64,000 nucleotides of DNA from Apodemus sylvaticus (GCF_947179515.1 NC_067477.1:119780562-119844561), one strand, 5' to 3'; counted from the stretch's first letter, positions 1 to 12,344 are shown. Notes: generated from the sequence alone by a model not told the origin. Numbers and translations are program-made.

Positions 1-102
1 CCAGCCTGGTCTACAGAGTGAGTTCCAGGACAGCCAGGGCTCTACAGAGAAACCCTGTCTCGACAAAAAACCAAATCCAAAAAAAAAAAAAAAAAAAAAA
101 AA
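1..102 (+). mobile_element. B1 SINE, 3' part
   Basis: The right half of a young mouse-type B1 (CCAGCCTGGTCTACAGAGTG onward) with an A-rich tail, cut by the window edge. Confidence 0.92.
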
Positions 103-330
103 CCTCTCCTCTGAGAAGGAGACACAGATGTCTGCCCTTCACACTTTAACTCTCCACTGCATTGGGGGACAGGGAAACATGAGGGAAAGAGAGGTCAAAG
201 GCTGGAAAGGAAAAATCAAAGTTTATTATTTGGAGATAATATTTGCATCTAAAATGTTTCTAGATCTTGAGATGCACTCCTGGAGTTAACATACGAGCAG
301 AGCAAAGGTGAGTGGCAAAGACACAGGAAA

Positions 331-430
331 AATCAACTATCTATTTACAACATCAATAATCAGGAATCAACTATCTATTTACAACATCAAATCAACTGTG
401 TCTATTTACAACATCAATAATCAGGAATCA
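331..430. repeat. Short minisatellite, ~3 copies
   Basis: The motif ATCAACTATCTATTTACAAC with ATCAATAATCAGGA spacers is repeated about three times. The second copy is truncated. Confidence 0.85.
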
Positions 431-455
431 AATTTGTACGAAGATCCCACCAAAA

Positions 456-525
456 ACAGTAGCACAGAGGGTAAAGTGTCTACCTCGTCTGAGCAGTGGC
501 TTAGGTTTAATTCCCAACACAGCAC
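456..525 (+). mobile_element. ID-like SINE fragment
   Basis: tRNA-like body ending TTTAATTCCCAACACAG. Decayed. Confidence 0.4.
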
Positions 526-985
526 AAAAATGCATAAATATCAAATGATCAAGTATAGACCTATTTATCACAACAGATGTGTAAGATCTTTATGCAGAAA
601 CCTAATACTGTATTAAATGCAAAATAAAACAGAGAGGAATCATGTTTATAGTAAAAGACTCAATGAGAGAACATGTCAGGACCATTCTTTAAATAGTCCC
701 AAAGGGAACAATTTAAAGGCAATTCCTAACACAACACAAGATGTCTGTTGGCTAAAGGATAGATAAATAAATTAAGATATAGAGAAAAATGAAAACATAT
801 AGCTATAAAAACATTACTTTTGCTGAATAAAACAACGTATACTATATGATTCTACTATGTAAAAAGTCAAAATCATAGTATTTGTGTGCTGACTGACAAA
901 AGTATTTATAATGAAAACCAAAATGGTTTAACTATGGGGAAAGAAAAAAGGCAAGTAGGAAGAAACACACAGAAAGCTTCTAGGA

Positions 986-1053
986 TGCTGTGTGTGTGTG
1001 TGTGTGTGTGTGTAAGAGGGTGGTATATGGTGTGTGTGTGGTTATGTGTGATG
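986..1053. repeat. TG-rich satellite, left part
   Basis: A (TG)n run at 989-1013, followed by GGTATATGG-type units that reappear right of the LTR. Confidence 0.85.
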
Positions 1054-1927
1054 TGTAACTTTAAATTCTTTTAAATCTTACTTTTAATGATGGTTCTTAA
1101 ATGCTTTAACTTCCCTTGTAGCCCACCACCCACTAGAGATAGTGGGGGAAAAAAAGGATATGGGATGGGGTTTGGGGATGGAGGAAAAGCAGACCTGTTT
1201 AAAAAAGTTCTTTGGAGCAACTCCCATCTGTGTTGTCTGGAAATCGGCAGTTCAATTCACAGGTTAGCTGGCAGTGGCAGCTTGATCCACTCGCAAACAC
1301 TTGACGGGTACACCAGCAGCCCATTTTGGTAGTGGCAGGAGACCAAACACAAATCAGCAGCAATGACAATACATAGCAGCGACAGCCAGGCCTCAGCCTC
1401 AGCTTGAGTCAGTAGAAGGGACCTGGAGGGATGCCAGAAGTTCTCGGCTGTGCCCCTCTCAGGGAAACAGCGAAGACACAAGACCCACAGGTGTCGCACA
1501 GCTAGCTCTCTAAGCAAGTCAAGCCCAGTCTCCATCACTGTCTGTAGACGTGTCTCGCCTCAGCATGTGCATCTGTCTCAGCTGGCATCACTCTGCCAAT
1601 CAGCCCAAGACCACGGAACACACCACCACAAGTTTTTTTTTTTTAATTCATTTCTCTCTATGGAGTCCCCACAAATGCAGCTCAGCTATGCAATGTAAGG
1701 CAGACCAATACATGCCTGTTGTTAGCAAAGAATCTCTGATCATGTGTCCTTTCATGTGCTTGCTTTAGCAGAACATCCTCTCTGTGTCTACTTCAGTGAA
1801 ACGTTCCTTCACAAGTCTGCCTTAGCCTATCACACCTGTGTCCACTTTAATAAAACATTCCTTCACATTTGCCCCAGCAAAACACCATCTAACCGACTTG
1901 CCAAAGAACCTGTAAGTTTCTACTTCA
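1054..1927 (-). mobile_element. Solo ERV-type LTR, copy 1
   Basis: About 0.87 kb that aligns over its whole length with 17775-18575. On the minus strand it begins TGAAGT and ends GTTACA (TG...CA), as LTRs do. Its subfamily is not assigned; it resembles rodent ERVK/RMER-type LTRs. Both flanks are TG-rich satellite sequence, so the target duplication cannot be read cleanly. No internal retroviral sequence adjoins it. Confidence 0.7.
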
Positions 1928-1929
1928 AT

Positions 1930-1969
<40 letters not shown>

Positions 1970-1992
1970 GTGGTTATGTATGGTATATGTGT

Positions 1993-2033
<41 letters not shown>

Positions 2034-2380
2034 GTGGTTATGTATGGTGTATGTGTGGTGTGTGTGTGTGGTTATGTGTGGTGAATGTGTGGTGTGTGTG
2101 TGTGTGGTTATGTGTGGTGTATGTGTGGTGCGTGTAAATGTATGGTGTGTATGTGGTTATTATGTGATGTGTGTGTGGTTATGTGTGGTTATGTGTGGTG
2201 GTATGTGTAAGTGGTATGTGTAAGAGTGTGGTATGTATGATTATGTGGGGTGAATGTGTGAGTGGTGTGTGTATGGTGTGGGTGTGAGATAAGTATATGT
2301 GTGTGTGTAGTACATATGGAGGGGCTAAGAGTGGGTGAAGGTGGGGTGTGTGGGGTGTGTGTGTAAGTGTTGTGTGGTGC
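1928..2380. repeat. TG-rich minisatellite, right part
   Basis: Pure TG runs at about 1930-1967 and 1998-2030, then irregular units of the form GTGGTTATGTGTGGTGTATG. It continues the block that the LTR interrupts. Open frames here (Cys/Val-rich) are repeat artefacts. Confidence 0.9.
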
Positions 2381-2450
2381 ATATGCATAGGAATACAGAG
2401 ACCAGAGGAGAGCACCCACTGTCCTGCTCTATCAATGTCCAACTTAATCC

Positions 2451-2650
2451 TTTGAGACAGGGTCTCTTGTTGAACCTGAAACTAAGCTGTGACCATAAAC
2501 CTCAGTGATCTATCTTTCTCTCTCTAACCAACCACCCACAACACTGGAGTTACAGGCACATGTGAAGTGGTACCCAACCTTTTCCTGGATGCTGAAATCC
2601 AAACTCAGGCCCTCATGCTTTCAAGCAAGCCCTCTTACCCACTGAGTTCA
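2451..2650 (-). mobile_element. B4 SINE
   Basis: Reverse complement of the B4 plan: B1-like TTTGAGACAGGGTCTC, then an ID-like end with CCCACTGAG. Confidence 0.75.
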
Positions 2651-3387
2651 ACATTGTATTTCTTGACTTAGATGTTCAAGATGGTCACGTTTCAGTATCT
2701 ACTAAATGTAAATACATTTCGCATATCTACCCAACCCCCTTGCAAAGGATTTTCTATGATCACTGGATTAGCCCAGCAACCTCGGACACACACAAGTTCA
2801 TATTTTCATTTTCAATGATAGTAAGTCATTTTGAAACAACCTGTTCTTGTGTGTTTCTTTCCTCTGCAATAGAATTCTTTTTAATTCACATGGAACTAGA
2901 AGTTTTCAAGAAATTTGTGAACAATTTGTTGAACATCCTATGACAGGCAGGTATAGAAAATGTTAGAGATAAGTAGTCTGTGTTCAAGTGAGCATGTCAG
3001 ACAACCCAGAGGAAGAAAATCTTGGGGAGGGAAGTGTTCAGTATGCATATGGGAAAAACGAATTCTTACTACATGAAATGTAGATTGACCCTGATGTTCA
3101 CAGCTGGTTCCCAGGGTCCTGGCAGAAGGCCAAGCATCACACAATGCCAGACGGTCTATAGTGATGCTTTCTGTTATAACGGATGCAATGCTAACAATGT
3201 TAGTACAGGCAGTTCTCAACAACTTTTCATACGGTTACTGAATTGGACTGGAAACTAGACTGAGGGTACAACTTAAGTTGCCAATCTGGAATATCTTCCA
3301 TTAGTATCCCCACAGTTTTTTAAATTTCATTGCCAAGTATGCCTGGTGAAAATACCATATTATAAACAATATAAATTCTAAGTATTA

Positions 3388-3535
3388 GCCAGACAGTGGT
3401 GGCGCACGCCTTTAATCCCAGCACTTGGGAGACAGAGGCAGGTGGATTTCTGAGTTCGAGGCCAGCGCAGTCTACAGAGTGAGTTCCAGGACAGCCAGGG
3501 CTATACAGAAAAACCCTGTCTCAAAAAAACCAATA
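3388..3535 (+). mobile_element. B1 SINE
   Basis: Near-complete B1 (GTGGTGGCGCACGCC ... AAACCCTGTCTC). Confidence 0.93.
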
Positions 3536-3539
3536 TATA

Positions 3540-3545
3540 CATGTA

Positions 3546-3593
<48 letters not shown>
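3540..3593. repeat. (TG)n(TA)n microsatellite
   Basis: Compound TG then TA run adjoining the B1 tail. Confidence 0.95.
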
Positions 3594-3598
<5 letters not shown>

Positions 3599-3699
3599 TT
3601 CCATTTTAATCCAGACTTTGTATGATTTATAATCTACACATCTATTTTATAATTAAATAAAATGCATGTATTAAGATTCATAACCAAGTTGTCTGGACT

Positions 3700-4030
3700 A
3701 TACTATAGTGTGTGAATGCTTATATAGTTCCAAAAATTCATATAATAAAATCTAATCCCCCACGGTGTTGATATTAAGAGACAGAAGCTAACTAAGTCAC
3801 TATGAATGAGACTAATACCTTTATGAAAGGCCAGATGAAGTCTGCTTGTCCCATTGCCCTGTGAGAGGATATACAGAAGGCACCATCTATGCAGAATGGG
3901 GATTCAAGAGATACTAACTCCGGTAGCATTCTGACCTTAGACTTCCCAGCCTCCAGAACCCTGAGAAAGAAACTTCAGTTGTTAATAAATTACCCACTAT
4001 AAAGTCTGTGTCATAGCCCTTGGAACAAAC
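3700..4030 (+). mobile_element. MaLR LTR, MLT1-like (old)
   Basis: Matches the MLT1/MST plan: ATCTAATCCCCCA, then AGACTAATACC, GGCACCATCTATG, CTTCCCAGCCTCCAGAACC and a TAATAAATTACCC end. An ancient ERVL-MaLR solo LTR. Confidence 0.78.
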
Positions 4031-5178
4031 AAAGAGAGTAGGAGATCACCTTTCTCAGAGTTATAGAAAGGCGTCTCCTCTTCAAGAATCCTGCACTGTA
4101 ATCAGAAGAAAAACATCACACTAGGAAAGTCAAGATGCAATTTAAATAACAAGTCAAGACAACAATAGAATACAAGGCATAAAGCAATTAACATGATTAA
4201 TTGCCAAATTAGTGGTTAAAGAATATAAGCACAATTAGATTTAAGAGAGCAGAGACACTATTTTCAGCTGGTGTAATCAAGGAAGGCGCTGAGAAAATGA
4301 CCTCTCGGACTGAGTTGGATTTGGTCAAGAAGGGAATATAGAACACATCCCTGCCACTGTCCTGAAGCAGCAACAGAACCCAGGAGACAGCTCACTGCAT
4401 GGCTGAAGCTCTGTCTAAAGCGACCCTCTGGGCACAAACCATCCAAAGACTGCAGAAGTACTTTCCCAAGACAAGCTGGAAGTAGACAGTACACACTCAC
4501 TCAAAGAATACCTTAAGCCACACATATGTCACAGAGCAACTGCTGGAAACTCTCGTATATATAAATATTATAAAGGCTAGGGTTAGCTTACAAATGTGCT
4601 TTGTCTACCTTTAATATACAGTGTAATTGTGTAAAAATATTCATAATCAACCATTTTCAATAAAAATATTTTTATAACCATTTTAGAACATCCATCTACC
4701 CTAAGTGGATGCCCGCCCTAACTTTTAAACTCTGGAGCTTTCTCTTCTGCATCATATCCAACTGCATTGGAATCCCTGTCCTCATGGGCAAAGATTTCGT
4801 TATGGAGAATCTTTCCTGTGGCATGCTCTGGGAGCTCGCTTTCGAGGGCACACACCTCCGACGTGTGGCCTGCTTCTGTCATTAGGTTTCAAGCCACGTG
4901 CTCTACTTAAGCTCATTATTCTCACAGGGTCTCACACTCACCAAGCGCTCCATATATGCTTGTATTGCTTTTACTCCTATTTGGGGGATGCTTTTTGACA
5001 CAGGATCAGATTTGGTAGCCCAGGATGGCCCAAATCTGGGGCTCTCCTTCCTCAGTCACTAAGTATGCAATCTATCTTTATGATATTTTTATAAAAAGAA
5101 AATATGAATGAATACAGTTCAAGACAGTTCAATACAATGTTTAAGAAAGACTGAACTGAAAATACCCTCCTTACTCAA

Positions 5179-5515
5179 AAGCCAGCACTTTGGAAATAGA
5201 AGCCAGAAGATCAAGAGTTCAGAGGTCAGGGGCTGGAAAGATCACTCAGTGGTTAAGAGTAGTGGCTGCTTTGCGGAGGACCAGGCTTTGATTTCCAGTA
5301 CCCACAGGTGGCTCACCACTGTCTGGAACTCCAACTCCCAGGGATCTGACGCTCTCTTCTGGCCTCCTTGGGCATCAGGCACATGCAGGGTGTATAATCA
5401 CGCAGGCAAAACACCCAGACACATAAAATAATATTAATGTAAATTTTAAAGAGTTCAAAGGTCATCTCTACCACATAGCAAGTTTGAGGCTACATACAGT
5501 AAGACTGGATCTCCA
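5179..5515 (+). mobile_element. Old B1 split by a B3 insertion
   Basis: A decayed B1-like left part (GCCAGCACTTTGG) and right part (AGCAAGTTTGAGGCTACAT) lie on the two sides of the B3 at 5229-5448. Confidence 0.65.
5229..5448 (+). mobile_element. B3 SINE with clear target-site duplication
   Basis: GGGGCTGGAAAGATCACTCAG start and ATAAAATAATATTAATG tail. Flanked by AAGAGTTCAGAGGTCA (5213-5228) and AAGAGTTCAAAGGTCA (5449-5464), 15 of 16 identical. Confidence 0.92.
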
Positions 5516-5592
5516 CACAAACAAAAGAAGAACCGTATTTCTTAGCATAATCCAAATACACAAAACAATGATGCTCTCCTGTGCTCTCTTTG

Positions 5593-6572
5593 TTTTTTTG
5601 AAGTCAATTAAAAAGTTTATTTAAAAAACACAACAACAACCAAGTAAGCCATTCATAAAATCGAATGATTTTTAGCAATACAGCTGACCCCAGCTGCATG
5701 GCAGTGAGTGAAGTACAGCGACCCAGAACAAAGGCTGGTCTCTTAAGGACGTCCCTTTTAGCAACAACTTCTGTAGAATTCTTTTAAACAAATTTTATGA
5801 CAGCAGTTAAGCCTCATAGCAGATTCCTTCCTGGCTCTATGTAATGAGAAACTCCGGCCACTGCCATGGCTACTGCTGCTGCTGCTGGAGCCTCCACAGC
5901 CACCTTGGTGTCGTGGTTTGTAAAGTCCTGGCCTCCACCATGGTAAGGGCCAGAGCTCCTGCCTCCAAAGTTTCCTCCCTTCATCAGTCCAAAATTTGAA
6001 GACTGATTGTTGTAATTGCCAAAATCATTGTAGCTTCCACCACCTCCAAAATTGCTTCAATCATTGCCAAACCCATTATAGCCATCCCCACTGCCACTAT
6101 ATCCGCCACCACCATGCCTGCCACCGAAGCCATCACGACCACTGAAGTTCCCTCCTCGACCAGAATTGTCATTGCCACCAAAACCTCCTCCACGACCACC
6201 ACCAAAGTTTCCGGAACCACTGCGACCCCTCTGGATGGATGAAGCACTAGCCTTCTCTTGTTTCGACGAGGCCTTTCTTACTTCACAGTTGTGGCTGTTC
6301 ACAGTACGGTATTTCTGAATAACAATCTTATCCACAGAGCCATGGTCGTCAGAGGTGACAAAAGCAAAGCCCCTCTTTTTTCCACTGCCTCTGTCAGTCA
6401 TAATTTCTATCACTTCAATCTTCCCAAACTGCTCAAAATAATCTTGTAGGTGATGTTCTTCAGTGTCTTCTTTAATACCACCAACAAAGATCTTTTTCAC
6501 AGTTAAGTGGGCACCTGGTCTCTGAGAATCTTCTCTTGACACAGCTCTCTTAGGTTCCACAACTCTTCCATC
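5593..6572 (-). pseudogene. Hnrnpa1 processed pseudogene, 5'-truncated
   Basis: The minus strand encodes an intronless copy of hnRNP A1 from the RRM1-RRM2 linker onward. It shows VEPKRAVSREDSQRPGAHLT, the RRM2 motifs KKIFVGGI (RNP2) and KKRGFAFVT (RNP1), then the Gly-rich RGG/FGG tail. EEHHL and IEIMTDRGSGKK identify A1 rather than A2/B1 or A3. Damage: RRM1 is absent; a frame-breaking change sits just before VVEPK (about 6566-6572); GGA has become TGA at 6057-6059 within the NGFGND-GS tail, after which SNFGGGGSYNDFG continues; several substitutions follow, and the original stop has probably been lost. AATAAA lies at 5621-5616 with a short A run (5599-5593) after it. I could not match the distal 3' UTR to the usual Hnrnpa1 UTR from memory. 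It lies in Babam2 intron 2 in the same orientation as Babam2. No target-site duplication was found. Confidence 0.92.
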
Positions 6573-7437
6573 ACTTCTCCAAATAACTGAAATTCTGAGA
6601 AGTCTTCATACTTATCCACCATATTTATTTAAAATTAATTGCATTATCCAGTTTTGCCTCTACTCTAATAACTGCGTTATATAATTCTGACTCTATTCTA
6701 GGACAAAATTCTAAATCAGACAACTTCTGGACTGTCAGAAGAGCAAAATCTTTCTAACCCAGACCTGCTCAGACCTGCGTGCACAGAGCAGCTGTGACAC
6801 ATAACTGTCACATACCCACAGACCTCACGTAAGAATGTTAAAGCTTCAAGGCAGAGTGCAAAAACATCATCAAGTCTGCCGACTCCAATAAAGAGAAGGG
6901 GTTAAGACAAGCTGGTAGGTAGTCGTGGTTTTCCACCTTGCTTTCCTCATAAGTCATTTTTATGATGTACCACAAAAGGATCAGTAAGAAACTGGATTGC
7001 TTTTTCAGCTCTGCTCTTTCATCAAAGACCCTCCTGAGAAACATTCACTGCTGTGCCTTTAAATGCTGAAGGAAGGCTGCAGGATATGAAACAGGCCTGC
7101 TTGTCTTTGATGTCCCCATCTCCCTTCATCTGGCTTCCTCACAAGAGCCTCAGTATAGTCCGCCCTAAGACTTATCACTGGATTCTCTGACTGACAGACC
7201 AGGAACGCAGCTCCCCTCTCAGCACATACAACACCTTGGTTCCCAGTGAGAAGGAAGGCAATCACTAACTGGTGACCCTTTTTGAAGAGTCACCCAACCT
7301 TAACAGCATGTATGCTGGTGTCATTCGTAGCAATATAAGTCATCAAAGGAATTCTTAAGCTAGTACAGAATAGTATGGGTTAAATTCAGTGCTTCTACAT
7401 CTATTTTAAATCTTATTCATCCTTTGAGAATTCTGTA

Positions 7438-7740
7438 CAATGTGTTTTGATCACATTCACCTCCTCCCTAACTGCTCCCGATCTGACTGCCCTTCCCTGC
7501 CCACACAGCTCTGTGTCCTTTTATTCAGTTGTTCTTACACCCACCAAGTCCAGTTTGTGCTGTGCATGTATTCTGGAATGTGTGGATGTCCACTGGAATG
7601 TGCTTGACTTACCAGGGGCTTCAAATAAACTGATACCCCTCAACCCCAGCAGCTATCATCTGCCAATAGCGCCTCAGCTAACGGTGGGATCTCTGGCCCA
7701 CCTCCCCTCTGCATGCTAGGATATGGTCTGGCTTGAGAAC
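7438..7740. mobile_element. Rodent LINE-related interspersed repeat fragment
   Basis: Shares phrases with 10010-11040 (for example CCAATAGC(G/T)CCTCAGCTA-type text and ACCAGGGGC). A high-copy rodent family, probably L1-related 3' sequence; the name is uncertain. Confidence 0.5.
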
Positions 7741-8415
7741 TGCCCCAAGATTAAAAATATCAACAGCAATCACAAAGTAATAGCCTGGGGCACCTGGAAC
7801 TCATGCTCTACAAGCTATCATCCCTTCAATTCTGATAATCCATCTAGATTTACAATTTTCCACTTGAACTATACAACTTTCCTAATTTACAAATTTCTTT
7901 ACCTTATTATACAAGTTTGTGCATATATATGTATATATATATATTTTTTAAAAAACTTACCAATGATAAATCCAAAAGGAATTTTTATCTCAGAAAAATA
8001 TACTAAGGAAGATAAAATATCTGCTGCTATGCTCTGATATCACAGTAATGATAAACCATCACCCCCAAACCAGGCACCATAATGTTATAATGTAAGAAAT
8101 ATTCTGCAATGCTGATAATGACTGCAGCATACTTTTAGTTAATACTTGCAATATCGTTCATGCTTTCAACTATTTAAAAGCATGTATAATGAAAAATGGT
8201 AATTGAGGTCAAAATGTAAACAACAGCATATATAAACTTATTTGATTTCTGCCTTAGTTCCAACAATAAAATTCAATTCCTATCCCAACATTGCGTAATG
8301 TTTAGACATCTACAAACTTTTGTCAAATTATCCATTGCTCAGATTTAGCCCAAATGCAGTAAATTGTTGCCATTTTTTTTTTCTTAGCCAGCTACTTTCT
8401 CTGGGGCTTTTTTTT

Positions 8416-8560
8416 TTCATTTATTTTAGTGGGGGCACATGGTCAGAGGACCGCTTGAGAAGTCAGTTCTCTCCTTCCATCAGATGAGTCCAGGGACTCA
8501 AACTCAGGTCCTGAGGCTTGGTGGCCAGTACCCTACTCCACTGAGCCATCTCCCCAGCCC
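8416..8560 (-). mobile_element. RSINE1
   Basis: Reverse complement of RSINE1: ATTTATTTTAGTGGGGGCAC ... CTGAGCCATCTCCCCAGCCC. Confidence 0.8.
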
Positions 8561-8764
8561 ACTCTGACGTCATTCTAATACTGAATTAGTCTCAATCTTT
8601 TATTCTCAATCTCCTAACAAATTCCTCTTTGAATTTTAACCAGTTACTAGGTTTGAAGTGTCCATACCAATACAGGCCTCCTAAACGGAGACAGCGAAAA
8701 CCGTTCAACCACGCATCACATTAGTGATTTCTTCCCCAATCTTTTCTTGGAAAGAAAGGCCACG

Positions 8765-8905
8765 GCATTTGGTAGAGAAGACTGGGATCCAGTCCAGGCC
8801 TCCACCACTTATCAGCTAAGTAACCTCCAAATAGTTTCGTAACCTCTTGGAGACTTATGTCCTCCTGCGTTTAAATGTTTTAAAGAGGGGGATTAAGATT
8901 CTACA
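8765..8905 (+). mobile_element. MIR
   Basis: CCACTTATCAGCTAAGTAACC and TCGTAACCTCTTGGA follow the MIR core order. Confidence 0.6.
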
Positions 8906-9760
8906 CAGATTTACTGGGAGCAAAAATCAGCCTACAGAAAAGAGATTTATGTTACTCATAGCACTAAATTCTCTTCATGGAACAAACCACACTCACTAAC
9001 AACTGCGCACTCTGAACCCACTGCAGGCCTTGGTCAGCACCTGCTGCCAACTCACAGGAAAACTGCTGTCCTTGCCAAGGGCGTCCCTCACATCTCGTCA
9101 CTCCTTTAACAAAGTGCATGGATTCCCAGTGTCCAGTGCCAAAGATGGTTTCCTTTGAGCTTCTGTCCTCCCCAAGTCTATTTCTTCTATCCAAAAGTCT
9201 GTCTGCCTTCCTGATACTAAAGCAAACTTCCTCTTCTACTCTTTTAATTCCCACAGAATATGCTTATTTTAAACATATTCATTTTTGACCTACAATCTCT
9301 ACAAATAAAATGTTTTCTTTGTAAAAAAAAAATCATAAAAACGAAACTCCAATTATCCCCATAGTCTCTTCCTTTCCTTTCTTGACTTAATCACTGTACT
9401 GAAGTTGATAGGTATCTTTCTTAATAAGCTTTTTCCATGCACTCAGACATGCATGTACCCTTACACATATATGACAGGACTTTTCTACAAAACACAATTA
9501 TTCTATATCTCTTATTCTATAGACTGGTTCTGCCTTCTTGGCATTCAGATACAATCAACAGTCTTTAGCTCCAGTCTCTGGGAACCCAGTACATACAAGT
9601 AGTGGGTTTGAACTCACTGCAGTCAGAACACAGTTTCCAAGTACATCAACAACAGCTCCCTGAGTAACTTCTTTGTGCCAGGTATAGGGTGTACAGTGTA
9701 GAACGAAACAGGCACTGTCCCCAGGGAGCTAAACGTCTTCAATAAAAAACAACAACACTA

Positions 9761-9890
9761 ACGGCAGGTACGATGGCTCACACCTGTAATCCTAGCTCTC
9801 AAGAGACTAAAACAACATGGTCTGTGTGAGTCTAGAACCAAACTAGGCTACATAATGAAATTCTCAACATCCTCACAAGAAGGCCATCAG
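9761..9890 (+). mobile_element. Old B1-like SINE
   Basis: ATGGCTCACACCTGTAATCC then AGGCTACATAATGA. Strongly diverged. Confidence 0.6.
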
Positions 9891-10009
9891 GCAGGAGGGG
9901 AGGAGAAGAAATGAAAGAAGTAAATATAGCTCATCCTGAGGCTACAATCCAAGGCATACCATCCCAGTGGACACCTGAAACCCTGGACATCATTTTTTTT
10001 ATTGTTATC

Positions 10010-11040
10010 TGAAGCTTCAATATAATATTTTTTTATTTCTTTGGGAATTTCATACAATGTTCCTACTCCCTACTCTTCCTCTTATCCCCTCAACCCCTCC
10101 ACCCTACTCCCAACTTCCTGTCATTGTCATTTAAACCCACTGAGTATAAATCGTGTTGCCCATATAGTCAATAGTTTCGGAGCCCTCCAGTGAAGCATGG
10201 TTGGCCCACCAGGGGCCACGCTCTTAAAGGAAACTGACTAACCCTCTCCCAGAAGTCATCATGTCAATAGCTCCTTAGTTACAAAAGAAAGGCTCAAGCG
10301 TGCTTCCTCTCCATGCTAGAATGTTTGCCGGCTTAATGTCTTGTTGATCTTATGCAAGTAACTGCAGGTGGTGTAAGTTCCTAAGCACAGAGGTCCTCCC
10401 ATGTCCAGACAATACTGTTTTGCTCTGGTCCTCCCTAATTTCTAGGTCTAATCATCTTTCTCTGGTACTCCCTAAGCTTTGCAGAGGGAGGGAAACATAG
10501 ATACACCATTTGTGACTGAGTCCTCCACTAATACTCTCTGGACTTTGACCTCTCATGAGTTTCTATGTTAGCCACACCCACTGCAAAGAAGCATCTCTGC
10601 TGGGGCCTGAGAGCTGTACTCTCTCTATAAAGACAGAGAGCAGTAAATACCATGTCCACTTAGCAGAATGGTACTAATGGGTTCGCCCCAGGAAGGTGAG
10701 CTTCCCAAACACAGGTCCTTGGCAAGATCTACAGTACCAGGCATGCACTTCCTCACAGGGAGAGGGCCTTAAACCCATCAGAAAGTGCAGCCCTGTAGTA
10801 TTCAAGTCACTACTGTACCCATAGGCATATCCTGTCACTCCAGGCATGACTGTACCTCAGTGTTCAAGGCTGAGTAAGACTGCTCATGACTTTTCCCCCA
10901 GCAGCCTACATAGAACCTTCTAGTACCATGAAAGTTAAGTCAGCAGGGAAGACGCTTCGTGGTCAGTACCAACTTGATTTCTCCATGACCAGTAATCAAT
11001 GTGTGTGGTACCTTCAGCAATAACCCAACACTACTAAAGT
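10010..11040. mobile_element. ~1-kb rodent LINE-related repeat
   Basis: Collinear with a high-copy rodent repeat: CATACAATGTTCC, CCCACTGAGTATAAAT, CCACCAGGGGCCAC, CAGTACCAGGCATG, GTCAGTACCAACTTGATTTC. Probably L1 3' related. Family and orientation are uncertain. Confidence 0.55.
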
Positions 11041-11537
11041 CTATGGATACTGGTTTTTTTTTCCTACAGAAGTTCAGTTTACAAAGATACTGTAAGAAAC
11101 TAAGCATGACCAAGAATGAGATGGAACAACTGTAACTATACACAATCATAAAAGCCATGTGAACAAGGCTGCTTTCTATTTAGAGTCTCAAGAAATACTA
11201 GTATTTTTGGATCGTGGGTGGCTGCAAATAACTGAAACTACAGAAAGTGAAACTTCAGATAAGGAAAGACTATGTAAAGATTACAATATAGTCATCAAAG
11301 CACTCCTATTACAAAGACAGCATTATTCAGAGCAGCTTACACCATTGTCCTTACTGCTAGACTTAGCATTGCTCAAGTTAACCAATAACTTGGCATGAGC
11401 TACACCCTACCTCCATAATCATAACAATATAATCACTAACTCTCCATTAAAAGGTTTCTACTCTGGAGTAAGAGGTGCACTGGTAAATGGAAGGGAATGC
11501 CAGTACTATGAAAGGCCCAATTTCAATACAGTTTCTT

Positions 11538-11541
<4 letters not shown>

Positions 11542-11582
<41 letters not shown>
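11542..11582. repeat. (TG)20 microsatellite
   Basis: Uninterrupted TG run. Confidence 0.97.
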
Positions 11583-11585
<3 letters not shown>

Positions 11586-11932
11586 TCAAGTAGGTTTATG
11601 CATGTGTAGGTGTGCATGTGCATGTTCATGTGCACATGTGCACACATGAAGGCCAGAGGTCAATGTCACAGGCCTTCCTCTGTGGCTCTCCACCTTGTCT
11701 TTTGAGACAGGGTCTCTTACAGAACCTGAAAAGCGCATTGATTTGGCTAGGCTAACTTGCCAATAAGTTCCACAGATCTGCCTCTCTGCTCCCCAAATGC
11801 CTGCCTGCTAACTCTGAGGTTACAGATGTGTGCTCCCATGCCTAGACTTTATGTGGGTGCTAAGAAATCCACAAGCACATTCCATGTTTTGTGTGGCAAG
11901 CACTTTACCAAGTGAGCCATTTCCCCAGACCC
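11583..11932 (-). mobile_element. B4-type SINE with extended flank
   Basis: GAAGGCCAGAGGTCAATGTC, then TTTGAGACAGGGTCTCTTAC, ending AGTGAGCCATTTCCCCAG. Confidence 0.7.
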
Positions 11933-12174
11933 TTTTCTAGTCTTTAAAGAAAAACCTACAGATGAAGGAGGCTACAGAAGGGATTTCAACTTCTCAAAGG
12001 TCAACTTAACAAAGTGAAAAATATATACTAAGAACCTTGGATTTCAACAAGGTAAGAATTTTGTACATCAAGTGACATTATCAATATTGTAAAAAAAAAA
12101 AAAAGTGTCCCAAGTTACCTTTCTACAGCCTGTATTATAGAAAATTATATGATGAGTCAGTAAAACTAAGCATA

Positions 12175-12344
12175 AAATTGCCATACAATCCAGCAAGTCC
12201 TAGCAAACAAGCTCAGAGAGCTGGACATCTTTACCAACAGCAGCACTGTTCATGACGGCCAAAAGATGCATGCAACAGACATCACTGCAAAAAGTACACA
12301 ATGTGACACATACACGTGGGGTTGCAGGAACACACCACACACAT

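Noticed and set aside
1928..2442. Cys/Val-rich and His/Thr-rich frames on both strands
   Set aside because: Direct translations of the TG satellite.
6057..6560. A functional RNA-binding gene encoding a 167-residue RRM protein
   Set aside because: Lacks RRM1 and a proper start, has a stop within the Gly-rich tail, is intronless and has a poly-A remnant, so it is a processed pseudogene.
12113..12145. Possible minus-strand mini-exon (acceptor TATAATACAG and donor AAAG|GTAAC 11 bases apart)
   Set aside because: Too short, no Babam2 residues, and chance splice-like words are common.
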